64,000 bases of DNA, taken from positions 558,001-622,000 of the forward strand of contig JACKDC010000001.1 of assembly GCA_020633725.1 (NCBI GenBank), given 5' to 3'. The DNA comes from Candidatus Latescibacterota bacterium (GTDB lineage Bacteria > Krumholzibacteriota > Krumholzibacteriia > JACNKJ01). A program made the translations under genes and the position numbers. Positions 8,982 through 18,149 of the stretch are shown here, in pieces; position 1 is the stretch's first letter, and each line of letters opens with the position of its first letter. The notes below the pieces were generated by a model. That model did not search any database and was not told where the DNA came from. It was given only the letters and a program-made list of their open reading frames with translations.

Positions 8982-10095
8982 ATGTCGCACGCCGCGAACA
9001 TCGCCACGCTGGAGTCCCGCGTCTCCCATCTCAAGGAGTGTCTTTGACTATCCGCGACTGACCGCGGAGATGGCGGCCCTGGAGCAGACCATGGCCGCGC
9101 CGGGCTTCTGGGATGACCAGGCCCGCGCCAAGCGCACCATGTCCCAGTCCAAGCGGCTCAAGGCCTGGCTCGATCCCCTGAACGAGCTGGCCAGCGCCTG
9201 CGCGGACCTCACCCTGCTGGACGAGCTGGCCGAGAGCGAGGACGACGCCTCCGCCAGCGCGGAGATCGAATCGGAGCTGGAGCGCCTCGAGGAGCGCCTG
9301 GACGGCTACGAGCTCCTGCTCATGTTCAAGGACGAGGACGACGACAAGAGCGCCATCCTCACCATCCACCCCGGCGCCGGCGGCACCGAGAGCGCGGACT
9401 GGGCCGAGATGCTCTGGCGCATGTACCAGCGCTACTGCGAGCGCCAGGGTTGGCAGACCGAGCTGCTGGACTTCCAGCGCAGCGACGAGGCGGGCATCAA
9501 GAGCGTGAGCGTCGAGGTGAAGGGCGACTTCGCCTACGGACGCCTGAAGGCCGAGCGCGGCGTGCACCGGCTGGTGCGCATCAGTCCCTTCGACGCGCAG
9601 AGCCGTCGGCACACGTCCTTCGCGTCGGTCTTCGTCTATCCCGAGGTGGAGGAGGCGGGCGACATCGAGCTGGACGAAGCCGACCTCAAGGTGGACACCT
9701 TCCGCGCCAGCGGCGCGGGCGGCCAGCACGTGAACAAGACCAGCAGCGCGGTGCGCATCACCCACATCCCCACGGGCATCGTGGTGAGCTGCCAGGACGA
9801 GCGCAGCCAGCATCGCAATCGCGAGAACGCGCTGAAGATCCTCATGGCGCGGCTCTACCAGCTGCGCCGCGAGGAGGAGGAGGCCGCGCGGCAGAAGCTC
9901 GAGGACAGCAAGACCGAGATCGGCTGGGGCAACCAGATCCGCAGCTACGTCTTCCATCCCTACTCCATGGTCAAGGACCACCGGACGGGCGTGGAGACGG
10001 GCAACGTGCAGGCCGTCATGGACGGCGACCTGGACCGCTTCGTGGAGGCCTGGCTCAAGAAGAGCTCCGGCATGGCCGTGGGCGACGGGTCGTGA
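8982..10095 (+). CDS. prfB: Peptide chain release factor 2, expressed by programmed +1 frameshift
   Basis: Recognises UAA/UGA and triggers peptide release. Translation starts at ATG 8982 (GGAG upstream), reads 21 codons to an in-frame TGA at 9045-9047, then must shift +1 to continue with GAC at 9046. The joined product is about 370 aa, beginning MSHAANIATLESRV and continuing DYPRLTAEMAAL. The catalytic GGQ (GAGGQHVNKTSSAVRI) and the RF2 recognition tripeptide SPF (RISPFDAQSRRHTSF) are present. An annotation starting at 9070 would lose the first exon-like segment. The stop overlaps yjbQ (GTGA). Confidence 0.97.
9033..9048 (+). promoter_or_regulatory. prfB programmed +1 frameshift signal
   Basis: Shine-Dalgarno-like AAGGAG (9033-9038), a 3-nt spacer TGT, slippery CTT (9042-9044), then TGA followed by C (9045-9048). 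This is the known autoregulatory arrangement: low RF2 makes the ribosome pause at UGA and slip +1 on CUU. Spacing matches the E. coli site as I remember it. Confidence 0.95.
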
Positions 10096-10514
10096 CGCGC
10101 CTCGAAGTGGCCACGCGCTCGCGGCAGGAGATCGTGGACGTGACGCGGGACGTCGCGCGCGCGGTGGCGGCCAGCGGCGTGGTGGAGGGCCTGTGCCACC
10201 TCTTCGTCCCGCACACGACGGCCGGCCTGGCGATCAACGAGAACGCCGATCCGGACGTGAAGCGCGACCTGCTGATGGCCCTGGACAAGCTCGTGCCCGA
10301 CGACCCGGACTTCCGGCACGCCGAGGGCAACAGCGCCGCGCACCTGAAGAGCGTGCTCGCCGGCAGCGGCGCGACGCTGCTGATCAGCGAGGGTAGGATC
10401 GAGCTGGGCAGCTGGGGCGGCGTGTACTTCTGCGAATTCGACGGACCCCGCCGCCGCCGCCTGCTCGTCCGCGTGCAGGGAATGAATGCGGACGGCCGGC
10501 AGGTGCTCGCCTAG
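10092..10514 (+). CDS. YjbQ/UPF0047 family protein
   Basis: 140 aa, the normal length of this small family, whose members have been reported to have thiamine-phosphate-synthase side activity but whose physiological role is unsettled. Diagnostic segments are PHTTAGLAINENADPDV (metal-binding His), HAEGNSAAHLKSVLAG and GRIELGSWGGVYFCEFDGPR. GTG start overlaps the prfB stop, so it is coupled to prfB. No thiamine riboswitch is visible upstream. Confidence 0.9.
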   Translation: MTRLEVATRSRQEIVDVTRDVARAVAASGVVEGLCHLFVPHTTAGLAINENADPDVKRDLLMALDKLVPDDPDFRHAEGNSAAHLKSVLAGSGATLLISEGRIELGSWGGVYFCEFDGPRRRRLLVRVQGMNADGRQVLA

Positions 10515-10572
10515 CGCGGCACCCTGAGCGAGACGCCGCGCGACGCGCGCGCAACGAGGAGGACAGCGAGCC

Positions 10573-12075
10573 ATGGCCGAGCACGAGGCGCCCGAAGCGT
10601 CCGGAGCCCCTGGAGCAGTTGACCGTCTGCGCCGGGACAAGGACGAGAAGCTCACGCGCCTGCGCGAACAGGGCGTTGAGCCCTATCCCTACCGCTTCGA
10701 GCGCAGCGCCACGGCGGCCGACTGCGTGGCCAACGCCGACGCCTGGGTGGCCGAGGAGAGGGAACTGAAGCTCTGCGGCCGGCTCATGAGCCAGCGCGTC
10801 ATGGGCAAGACCAGCTTCGGGCATCTCGAAGATCGCAGCGGCAGCCTGCAGCTCTTCCTGCGCCTGGACGAGCTGGGTGAGGAGAGCTACCGGCGCTTCA
10901 CCAAGCTCGTCGAGCCCGGCGACCACGTGGGCGCCACGGGGGCGCTCTTCGTCACCCGCACCGGCGAGCTCAGCCTCAAGGTCAGGGACTGGACGCTCCT
11001 GGCCAAGGCCATGCTGCCGCTGCCCGAGAAGTACCACGGCCTGACGGATCCGGAGCTCCGCGCCCGGCAGCGGTATCTGGACCTGGCGGCCAATGGCGAC
11101 GTGCGCCGCAACTTCGAGACGCGCTCGCGCATGATCAGCTTCATCCGGCGCTTCTTCGAGGAGCGCGGCTTCCTGGAGGTGGAGACGCCGGTGCTGCAGC
11201 CGCTCTACGGGGGGGCCAGCGCGCGTCCCTTCACCACGCTGCACAACGCGCTCGACACCAAGCTCTACCTCCGCATCGCCGACGAGCTCTACCTCAAGCG
11301 GCTCATCGTGGGCGGCATGGAGCGCGTCTTCGAGATCGGGAAGATCTTCCGCAACGAGGGCATGGACCGCACGCACAACCCCGAGTTCACCATGCTCGAG
11401 GCCTACGCGGCCTACTGGGACTACCACGATCTCATGGAGCTCTTCGAGACGCTCTACGCGCAGCTCGCGACGGAGCTCACCGGCTCGACGCGCATCACCT
11501 ACGGCGAGCACACGATCGACATGGCTCCGCCCTGGCCGCGGCTCGACTACTACGAGGCCCTCGCGAAGGCCACGGGCGAGGACCTGCGGCTGGCGCCGGC
11601 GGAGGCGGTGGCCGCGCTGGCCACGAAGCACGGTATCGCGCTGGAGCCCGGCATGAACCGCGGCAAGCTGCTGGACGCGCTCTTCGCGAAGCTGGTGGAG
11701 CCCGGACTGATCCAGCCGACCTTCGTCATGGACCATCCCAAGGAGATCAGCCCGCTGGCCAAGGACCACCGTTCGAAGCCCGGCCAGGTGGAGCGCTTCG
11801 AGCCGTTCATCGCCACCTTCGAGGCGGGCAACGCCTTCAGCGAGCTCAACGACCCCGCCGAGCAGCGGCGCCGTTTCGAGGCGCAGATGGGCCTGCGCGC
11901 GAAGGGCGACGACGAGGCGCAGGTGCTGGACGAAGACTACATCCGCGCGCTGGAGGTGGGCATGCCGCCCACGGCGGGGCTGGGCATCGGCATCGACCGG
12001 CTGGCGATGCTCATGACCGACGCGCACCACATCCGCGAGGTGCTGCTCTTTCCGATGATGCGACCCGAGGCCTGA
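10573..12075 (+). CDS. lysS: Lysyl-tRNA synthetase, class II
   Basis: Charges tRNA-Lys. 500 aa with an N-terminal OB-fold anticodon-binding domain (~60-180; GRLMSQRVMGKTSFGHLED) and a class II catalytic core. Motif 2 is FRNEGMDRTHNPEFTMLEAY and motif 3 is GLGIGIDRLAMLM. ATG preceded by GGAGGACAG. The stop overlaps the following permease gene by one base (TGATG), a lysS-lolCD linkage also seen in other diderms. Confidence 0.97.
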   Translation: MAEHEAPEASGAPGAVDRLRRDKDEKLTRLREQGVEPYPYRFERSATAADCVANADAWVAEERELKLCGRLMSQRVMGKTSFGHLEDRSGSLQLFLRLDELGEESYRRFTKLVEPGDHVGATGALFVTRTGELSLKVRDWTLLAKAMLPLPEKYHGLTDPELRARQRYLDLAANGDVRRNFETRSRMISFIRRFFEERGFLEVETPVLQPLYGGASARPFTTLHNALDTKLYLRIADELYLKRLIVGGMERVFEIGKIFRNEGMDRTHNPEFTMLEAYAAYWDYHDLMELFETLYAQLATELTGSTRITYGEHTIDMAPPWPRLDYYEALAKATGEDLRLAPAEAVAALATKHGIALEPGMNRGKLLDALFAKLVEPGLIQPTFVMDHPKEISPLAKDHRSKPGQVERFEPFIATFEAGNAFSELNDPAEQRRRFEAQMGLRAKGDDEAQVLDEDYIRALEVGMPPTAGLGIGIDRLAMLMTDAHHIREVLLFPMMRPEA

Positions 12076-13328
12076 TGGGTCTCGCCTTCGACCTGGCCCT
12101 GCGGCATCTGGCCACCTCGCGGCGCGGCGGCTTTCTCGGACGCGTCAGCCTGCTCGCCACCGCGGGCGTGGCGGTGGGGGTGGCCACGCTGCTGACCGTG
12201 TTCGCCTTCGTGCAGGGCTTCGAGGCCGAGGTGCTGTCGCTGCTGACGGACATGAATCCCGGCGTCTTCGTCTCCGCGGCGGCGCGGGGCGGGATCGGGC
12301 CCGATGACCCGGTCCTGGACACCGTGGCGGCGACGGCCGGGGTGAGCGCCGTGAGTCCCTTCATCCAGCAGAAGGGCGTGCTGAGCACGCGCTCCGGCCG
12401 CAGCCTCAAGCTGCGGGGGGTGATCCTGCGGGGGCTCGATCCCGAGCGGGAGCGGGGCGTCACGCGGCTGCTGGACAGCTGCGATCCGCCCTTCGCGGGT
12501 TTCGACCTCCTGGGCAGTCCCGAGGCGCCAGGGCTGCTCATGGGCCGTGAGCTGGCGCGCGAGCTGGGCGTGCTGCCCGGCGAGGTCGTCACCTTCACGA
12601 CCCTGCTCGACGGCGACGGCGACGCGGATCGCGCCCTGCATCAGCCCTTCACCGTGCTGGGTTTCGTGAGCACCGGCCTCTACGAGTTCGACCGGCGCTT
12701 CGCCTACCTGGACCTCGCCGTCGCCCAGCGCTGCTTCCGCCCGGAGGGCGGCGCGGATGGCCTGGGACTGCGGGTGATCCGCGTCGACGACGCCGACCGC
12801 GTGGCGCTGGCGTTGCGCGGCGAGCTCGAGTACAGCCGCTACCGCGTGGCGAGCTGGCAGGACCTCAACGGCGAGATCTTTCGCTGGATCCGCACGATGC
12901 GCTCCGTGCTCTTCGTGGCGCTGAGCCTGATCATCCTCGTGGCGGGCTTCAACATCGCCGGGGCGATGACGATCATCGTCACCGAGCGGACGCGGGAGAT
13001 CGGCCTGCTGCTGTCGCTGGGGGCGGAGCGGTCCTCGGTGCTGGGCGTCTTCCTCACCGAGGGCTGGATGATCGGCGCCGCGGGGGTGCTGGCGGGGGGA
13101 CTGCTCGGGACGGGGCTCATCCTGTGGTTCCGCAGCCATCCGCTGCCGCTGCCGGGCGAGGTCTACTTCATCGATCACCTGCCGGCGCAGCTGAGCCCCG
13201 CGCTGGTGCTGAGCATCGCGGGGGCGGCGGTGGGCGTCGCGCTCTTCGCCCTGGTGCTGCCGGGACTGGAGGCGCTCCGGCGGCGGCCGCTGGAATCGCT
13301 GCAGGGAGAGGGGGGTATCCGTGCCTGA
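12075..13328 (+). CDS. Lipoprotein-releasing ABC transporter permease (LolC/LolE type)
   Basis: Inner-membrane permease that extracts lipoproteins for transfer to the outer membrane. 417 aa. One N-terminal membrane helix (~20-45), a periplasmic MacB-like domain (~45-265), then three helices of an FtsX domain (~275-400; IILVAGFNIAGAMTIIV, TERTREIGLLLSLGAERSSV). The N-terminal LALRHLATSRRGGFL is characteristic of LolC/E. Only one permease is encoded next to lolD, so a homodimer (LolF-like) or a second permease elsewhere is expected. It overlaps lolD by 8 bp. Confidence 0.9.
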   Translation: MGLAFDLALRHLATSRRGGFLGRVSLLATAGVAVGVATLLTVFAFVQGFEAEVLSLLTDMNPGVFVSAAARGGIGPDDPVLDTVAATAGVSAVSPFIQQKGVLSTRSGRSLKLRGVILRGLDPERERGVTRLLDSCDPPFAGFDLLGSPEAPGLLMGRELARELGVLPGEVVTFTTLLDGDGDADRALHQPFTVLGFVSTGLYEFDRRFAYLDLAVAQRCFRPEGGADGLGLRVIRVDDADRVALALRGELEYSRYRVASWQDLNGEIFRWIRTMRSVLFVALSLIILVAGFNIAGAMTIIVTERTREIGLLLSLGAERSSVLGVFLTEGWMIGAAGVLAGGLLGTGLILWFRSHPLPLPGEVYFIDHLPAQLSPALVLSIAGAAVGVALFALVLPGLEALRRRPLESLQGEGGIRA

Positions 13329-13998
13329 ACTGCTGCGCGCGGAGGGGCTGAGCCGCGTCTTCGTGACCGCGCGTCGCCGCCTCGAGGTGCTGGCGGACTG
13401 CAGCCTGACGCTGAACGCGGGCGAGGCCCTGTCGATCCTGGGGGCCAGCGGCAGCGGCAAGAGCACGCTGCTGCACATCCTCGGCACGCTCGACCGGCCG
13501 GACGCGGGATCGCTGCGCTTCGACGGACGCGACCTCCTGGCCGCGAAGGCGCGCGAGGCGAGCGCCTTCCGGCGCAAGGAGCTCGGCTTCATCTTCCAGT
13601 TCCACCACCTGCTGCCGGAGTTCTCGGCGCTGGAGAACGTCGCGCTGCCCGGGCTCATCGCGCGGCAGCGACGCGCCGAGGCCTTCGCCCGGGCGAGCGC
13701 CCTGCTCGCGCGGGTCGGTCTCGCCGAGCGGGAGGAGCATCGCCCGGGCGAGCTCTCGGGGGGCGAGCAGCAGCGCGTGGCCGTGGCGCGCGCGCTGCTG
13801 AGCAAGCCGCGCCTGGTGCTCGCGGACGAGCCCACCGGCAACCTCGACACCGCCACGGGGCGAGAGGTGGCCGATCTGCTCTTCGAACTCACCGCCGACG
13901 AGGGCGTGGGCCTGCTGCTCGTCACCCACGACGCCGCGCTCGCCACGCGCGCGCACCGCAGCCTGCGCCTCGACCGGGGCCGCCTGGGCCCGGCCTGA
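13321..13998 (+). CDS. lolD: Lipoprotein-releasing ABC transporter ATPase LolD
   Basis: ATPase subunit for the upstream permease. 225 aa. Walker A GASGSGKST, the MacB/LolD-family segment FIFQFHHLLPEFSALENV, signature LSGGEQQRVAVARALL and Walker B LVLADEPTGNLD are all intact. The Q-loop HHLLPEF fits LolD rather than FtsE. GTG start within the permease 3' end, indicating tight coupling. Confidence 0.93.
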   Translation: MPELLRAEGLSRVFVTARRRLEVLADCSLTLNAGEALSILGASGSGKSTLLHILGTLDRPDAGSLRFDGRDLLAAKAREASAFRRKELGFIFQFHHLLPEFSALENVALPGLIARQRRAEAFARASALLARVGLAEREEHRPGELSGGEQQRVAVARALLSKPRLVLADEPTGNLDTATGREVADLLFELTADEGVGLLLVTHDAALATRAHRSLRLDRGRLGPA

Positions 13999-14001
13999 CC
14001 C

Positions 14002-14030
14002 TGGTGAGACCCGGCCCCCGGCTCTATATT
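14002..14030 (+). promoter_or_regulatory. Candidate promoter for mcsA-mcsB-clpC
   Basis: -10 TATATT (14025-14030) with a weak -35 TGGTGA (14002-14007) and 17-bp spacer, 20 bp upstream of the mcsA ATG. I see no CtsR-type heptanucleotide repeat or CIRCE element in the 51-bp gap. Confidence 0.45.
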
Positions 14031-14049
14031 GAAGGCGGAGGTCAGGTCC

Positions 14050-14583
14050 ATGCGTGAGATCTGCGAAGCCTGCGGCCAGCGCGAAGCAGAATTCCGTTTC
14101 ACGGAAGTGGACGGCGCGGGCAAGCGCTCAGCGCTGCTCTGCGCCGACTGCGGCGTGGCCCGCGGGCTGCCCAGGGACGCCGTCAAGGGCGAGCGGATGG
14201 ACACGCGCGCCCTGTGGCGCGAGATCATCGAGCAGCTCTCCGAGGGCCGCGGCGACGACGCCCTCTCCTGCCCCGACTGCGGCCAGACCTTCGCCGACTT
14301 CGAGCGGACCCGGCGGCTGGGCTGTCCGCGCTGCTACCAGACCTTCATGGGCGACATGACCCGCCTGCTCCAGGACTGGCACGGCGGCCAGGGGCACCGC
14401 GGCAAGATGCCGCGCAACTTCGGGCGCCGGATCGACCTGCGGCGGCGAATCGTCGGGGTCAAGGAGAGCATCCACCTGGCCGTGGGCGAGGAGCGCTTCG
14501 AGGACGCCGCGCGCCTGCGCGACGAGATGAAGGACCTGGAGCGCGAGCTGGCCCGCCTGCTCGAGACGGGAGAGCCGTCGTGA
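14050..14583 (+). CDS. mcsA: McsA-like zinc/UVR-domain protein
   Basis: 177 aa. Four CxxC pairs (CEAC, CADC, CPDC, CPRC) form two zinc-binding pairs as in McsA, the activator and adaptor of the McsB arginine kinase. The C-terminal UVR motif (GEERFEDAARLRDEMKDLER) matches those of UvrB and ClpC. ATG 14050 is chosen because GGAGG lies 5-9 bp upstream; an in-frame TTG at 14029 is less likely. It overlaps mcsB by 4 bp. There is no ctsR upstream, unlike the Firmicutes operon. Confidence 0.88.
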   Translation: MREICEACGQREAEFRFTEVDGAGKRSALLCADCGVARGLPRDAVKGERMDTRALWREIIEQLSEGRGDDALSCPDCGQTFADFERTRRLGCPRCYQTFMGDMTRLLQDWHGGQGHRGKMPRNFGRRIDLRRRIVGVKESIHLAVGEERFEDAARLRDEMKDLERELARLLETGEPS

Positions 14584-15638
14584 CCCTGGCCCCGCAGTTC
14601 AGGTCGCTCCTGGAGGAGACGCGCAGCCGGCGCCACCCCGTGGTCCTGGGGGCGCTCTGCATCCTGCGGCGCAATCTGCCCGAGCGCTTTCCCGGGCGCC
14701 TGGACCGGCAGGAGCGGGAGCTGCTGCGGGACCGGCTCTTCGCCGCCCTGGCCGAGATGGACTGCTGCCGCGAGGCCAGTTTCCTCAAGGCCGAACTGCT
14801 CGACCCGGCGGAGATGGCCTGCCTCGCGGAGTTCGCGTTGCTGCCGGAGCGGCAGGACCTGGCCGACGACCGACGCGGGCTCGTCCTGCCGGCGGGCGCC
14901 CGTCACAGCGTCCGCGTCGGCGATGGCGACCATCTTTGCCTGCAGGGGCACCGGGAGGGCTGGGAGCTCGAGGAGATCTGGGCCGACGTGGACAGCCTCG
15001 ACGCGGCCCTCGAGGAGCGCCTCGATTTCGCCTTCTCCGAGGAGTTCGGCTACCTCACCGCCTCTCCCCGCCGGGCGGGGACGGCGCTGCAGTGCCGCGC
15101 CCTGCTCCATCTGCCCGCCCTGACGCTGCGGGGCGAGCTGCCGCGCCTGCTGCGCGCCCTGGACGTGCTCCACGGCGACGTCCGCCTGCACGGGGACGGC
15201 GAGGGCCCCGGCACGCTCCTGGAGCTGGCCAACTCCCGCAGCATGGGGATGAGCGAAGATGAGCTGGTGGACGGGTTTGCGGAGGTCGTGAACAAGCTCA
15301 GCGCCTTCGAGGACCGGGCCCGGGAGGCCCTCCTCACCGAGGCACGGAGCTTGCTCGAAGACAGGGTCTGGACCGCCTATGGGCAGCTGCGCTACGGCCG
15401 GCTGCTCAGCGCCCAGACCGCCGCCGAGCTGCTGGGCACGCTGAGCCTGGGCTGTCGGGCTGGCATCTTGGAAGTAGTTGATTATCAAGGAGTTCAGTCC
15501 ATGTGGCGGCGTGTGGGGGACGGCGGGCTTCAGCTGCTCGCCGGCGAGACCCTCGACCCCGCGGCACGGGACGCCCGGCGCGCGGAGCAGCTCCGGCGCT
15601 GGCTGGCGGATCTGGAAACGGCCGAGCGGAAAGGATAG
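14580..15638 (+). CDS. mcsB: McsB-like protein arginine kinase homologue with altered active-site motifs
   Basis: 352 aa, close to the usual ~360. Family similarity is clear in LDFAFSEEFGYLTASPRRAGT, LLHLPALTLRGELPRLLRAL, FEDRAREALL and LEDRVWTAYGQLRYGRLLSA. Residues that bind ATP and catalyse transfer look degraded: the SSRIRLARN-type motif reads GALCILRRN (24-32), the NEEDHIRIQ-type motif reads GDGDHLCLQ (114-122), GTGLRAS reads GTALQCR (168-174), and the RGxYGEGSE loop is rewritten as RLHGDGEGPG (202-211). It may be a pseudokinase that still bridges McsA and ClpC, or a kinase with changed chemistry. GTG start coupled to mcsA; clpC follows after 3 bp. Confidence 0.85.
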   Translation: MTLAPQFRSLLEETRSRRHPVVLGALCILRRNLPERFPGRLDRQERELLRDRLFAALAEMDCCREASFLKAELLDPAEMACLAEFALLPERQDLADDRRGLVLPAGARHSVRVGDGDHLCLQGHREGWELEEIWADVDSLDAALEERLDFAFSEEFGYLTASPRRAGTALQCRALLHLPALTLRGELPRLLRALDVLHGDVRLHGDGEGPGTLLELANSRSMGMSEDELVDGFAEVVNKLSAFEDRAREALLTEARSLLEDRVWTAYGQLRYGRLLSAQTAAELLGTLSLGCRAGILEVVDYQGVQSMWRRVGDGGLQLLAGETLDPAARDARRAEQLRRWLADLETAERKG

Positions 15639-15641
15639 TCC

Positions 15642-18134
15642 ATGAACGACCGATTCACCGAGCGCGTCCGCAAGGTGCTCTTCCTGGCCCGGGACGAGGC
15701 CAGCCGCCTTCAGCACGAGTACATCGGCACGGAGCACCTGCTGCTGGGCATCGTCCGGGAGGGCGAGGGCATCGCCGCCAAGGTCCTGAAGAAGATGGGC
15801 CTGGACTTCGAGCAGATCCGCCTCGCGGTGGAGAAGCTGGTGGCGGCCACCGGCGGCACGGTGACCATCGGCGAGATCCCCTTCACGCCGCGGGCGAAGA
15901 CCGTCCTCGAGCTGTCGGTGGAGGAGGCCCGCCTGCTGGGCCACAACTACGTGGGCACCGAGCACCTGCTGCTGGGGCTGATCCGCGAGGGCGAGGGCGT
16001 CGCGGCGCGCGTGCTGCTCGACCTGGGCGCGGACCGCAAGAAGGTGCGCGAGGAGATCCTCAAGCTGCTGGGCGCCACGGGCGGGCAGCGGCGCAATCCC
16101 CGCCGCGAGAAGAGCGAGACGCCGGCGCTGGACCAGTTCGGCCGCGACCTCACGCAGTACGCGTCCGACGGCAAGCTGGACCCCGTGATCGGCCGCGACA
16201 AGGAGATCGAGCGGGTCATCCAGGTGCTCTGCCGGCGGAAGAAGAACAACCCGGTGCTCATCGGCGAGCCGGGCGTGGGCAAGACGGCCATCGCCGAGGG
16301 CCTGGCCCAGCACATCGTCGAGAACAAGGTGCCCAAGATCCTCAAGGACAAGCGCATCTGCACCCTGGATCTGGCAAGCGTCGTGGCGGGAACGAAATAT
16401 CGCGGTCAGTTCGAGGAGCGCCTGAAGAGCGTGATCAACGAGATCCGCGAGTCGAGCGACGTGATCATCTTCATCGACGAGCTGCACACCATCGTGGGCG
16501 CAGGCGGCGCCGAGGGCGCCATCGACGCCTCGAACATGCTCAAGCCGGCCCTGGCGCGCGGGGAGATGCAGTGCATCGGCGCCACGACCCTGGACGAGTA
16601 CCGCAAGCACATCGAGAAGGACGGCGCCCTCGAGCGGCGCTTCCAGATGGTCCTGGTCAACCCGCCCTCGGAGGAGGAGACCATCGCCATCATCCGCGGG
16701 CTCCGCGACAAGTACGAGGCGCACCACCGCGCCACCTTCACCGACGACGCCATCGTGCAGTCCGTGAAGCTCAGCCAGCGCTACGTGAACAACCGCTTCC
16801 TGCCGGACAAGGCCTTCGACGTGATCGACGAGGCCGGCGCGCGGGCGCGGCTGGCCGTCACGGCGATTCCGAAGGAGCTGGTGGAGATGGAGCGCGAGGT
16901 GGAGCGCCTCGAGCAGGAGAAGGAGAGCGCGATCCAGAACCAGGAGTTCGAGACCGCCGCGCGGCTCCGCGACAAGGAGAAGGAGCTCAAGGCGCGCCTC
17001 GAGAACCTGCGGATCGAGGTGGAGGAGAACGTCAGCGAGGAGCGCGCGGTGGTGGACGTGGAGGACATCTGCAAGGTCATCAGCGAGATGACCGGCATCC
17101 CCGTCACCAGCGTGGAAGAGCGCGAGGGCGAGAAGCTCCTGCGGATGGAGGAGGTGCTGACCGAGCGCGTGATCGGGCAGGCGGAGGCGGTGGCGGCCAT
17201 CGCCACGGCCATTCGCCGCAACCGCGCGGGGCTGCGCGATCCGCGGCGGCCCATCGGGTCCTTCCTCTTCCTCGGCCCCACGGGCGTGGGCAAGACCCAC
17301 CTCGCGCGGCAGCTCGCGCGCTTCCTCTTCGACTCGGAAGACCAGCTCCTGCGCATCGACATGTCCGAGTACATGGAGAAGTTCGCCGTGAGCCGTCTCA
17401 TCGGCGCGCCTCCCGGCTACGTGGGCTACGACGAGGGCGGCTACCTCACCGAGAAGGTCCGCCGCAGTCCCTACTCGGTGGTGCTGCTCGACGAGATCGA
17501 GAAGGCCCACCCGGACGTCTTCAACATCCTCCTGCAGATCCTGGAGGACGGCCAGCTCACCGACAGCTTCGGCCGCACGGTGGACTTCAAGAACACCGTG
17601 GTGCTCATGACCAGCAACCTGGGCGTGCGCCAGCTCAAGGAGAGCCGGACCATGGGCTTCTCGCTGGCCACGGACGACAGCGACTACAAGGACATGCGCC
17701 ACAAGATCATGGACGAGGTCAAGCGCGCCCTGAGTCCGGAGTTCCTGAACCGCATCGACGACACGATCGTCTTCCACAGCCTGGGCCGGGCGGAGATGAG
17801 CCGCATCCTGGAGATCCTCATCGGCGATCTGCAGGCGCGTCTCAAGGAACAGAGCTTCAGCTTCACGCTCGACGACCCGGCCAAGCAGCTGCTCATCGAC
17901 CGCGGCTTCGACCCCAGCCTGGGCGCGCGGCCGCTGCGCCGGGCCATCCAGCGCAACCTGGAGAACCCGCTGGCCGAGCAGATCCTGGCGGGCAAGCTGC
18001 GCCGCGGGCGGCCGGTCGCGATCTCGGTGAAGGACGGGGAACTCCATTTCGTGCAGTCAGATGCGAGCGGCAAGGGGGGCGGGCGGGGGGCCCGCAAGGA
18101 CGAGCCGTCCCCGGCGTCGGCGCCCGCGGAGTAG
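15642..18134 (+). CDS. clpC: ATP-dependent Clp protease ATPase subunit ClpC
   Basis: Hexameric AAA+ unfoldase feeding ClpP. 830 aa. Two N-terminal Clp repeats (1-~140), NBD1 with GEPGVGKTAIAEGLA, a UVR-type middle domain (NQEFETAARLRDKEKELKAR) that binds McsA/McsB-type adaptors, and NBD2 with GPTGVGKTHLARQLARFLF. The loop SRTMGFS carries an MGF tripeptide at the ClpP-docking position. Position directly after mcsA-mcsB supports ClpC rather than ClpA/B. ATG preceded by AAAGGA. clpP is not in the window. An intrinsic terminator lies 56 bp after the stop. Confidence 0.96.
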   Translation: MNDRFTERVRKVLFLARDEASRLQHEYIGTEHLLLGIVREGEGIAAKVLKKMGLDFEQIRLAVEKLVAATGGTVTIGEIPFTPRAKTVLELSVEEARLLGHNYVGTEHLLLGLIREGEGVAARVLLDLGADRKKVREEILKLLGATGGQRRNPRREKSETPALDQFGRDLTQYASDGKLDPVIGRDKEIERVIQVLCRRKKNNPVLIGEPGVGKTAIAEGLAQHIVENKVPKILKDKRICTLDLASVVAGTKYRGQFEERLKSVINEIRESSDVIIFIDELHTIVGAGGAEGAIDASNMLKPALARGEMQCIGATTLDEYRKHIEKDGALERRFQMVLVNPPSEEETIAIIRGLRDKYEAHHRATFTDDAIVQSVKLSQRYVNNRFLPDKAFDVIDEAGARARLAVTAIPKELVEMEREVERLEQEKESAIQNQEFETAARLRDKEKELKARLENLRIEVEENVSEERAVVDVEDICKVISEMTGIPVTSVEEREGEKLLRMEEVLTERVIGQAEAVAAIATAIRRNRAGLRDPRRPIGSFLFLGPTGVGKTHLARQLARFLFDSEDQLLRIDMSEYMEKFAVSRLIGAPPGYVGYDEGGYLTEKVRRSPYSVVLLDEIEKAHPDVFNILLQILEDGQLTDSFGRTVDFKNTVVLMTSNLGVRQLKESRTMGFSLATDDSDYKDMRHKIMDEVKRALSPEFLNRIDDTIVFHSLGRAEMSRILEILIGDLQARLKEQSFSFTLDDPAKQLLIDRGFDPSLGARPLRRAIQRNLENPLAEQILAGKLRRGRPVAISVKDGELHFVQSDASGKGGGRGARKDEPSPASAPAE

Positions 18135-18149
18135 GGGGGCGGAAAGACC

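Noticed and set aside
9045..9047. In-frame TGA early in prfB, suggesting a pseudogene
   Set aside because: It is the programmed frameshift stop; the slippery site and Shine-Dalgarno-like element are intact and the downstream frame is full-length RF2.
15470..15505. AT-rich patch with AAGGAG and an in-frame ATG inside mcsB, as an internal start
   Set aside because: The surrounding codons fit McsB family sequence, so the site is more likely chance; no separate domain begins there.
14334..18047. A 1237-codon open frame on the minus strand opposite mcsB-clpC
   Set aside because: It is a GC-rich antisense shadow of real genes, with His/Arg/Ala/Leu-rich composition and no recognisable domain. Several other long antisense frames (1002-2453, 6790-8283, 39874-42174, 46178-48157, 57672-59174) are of the same kind.
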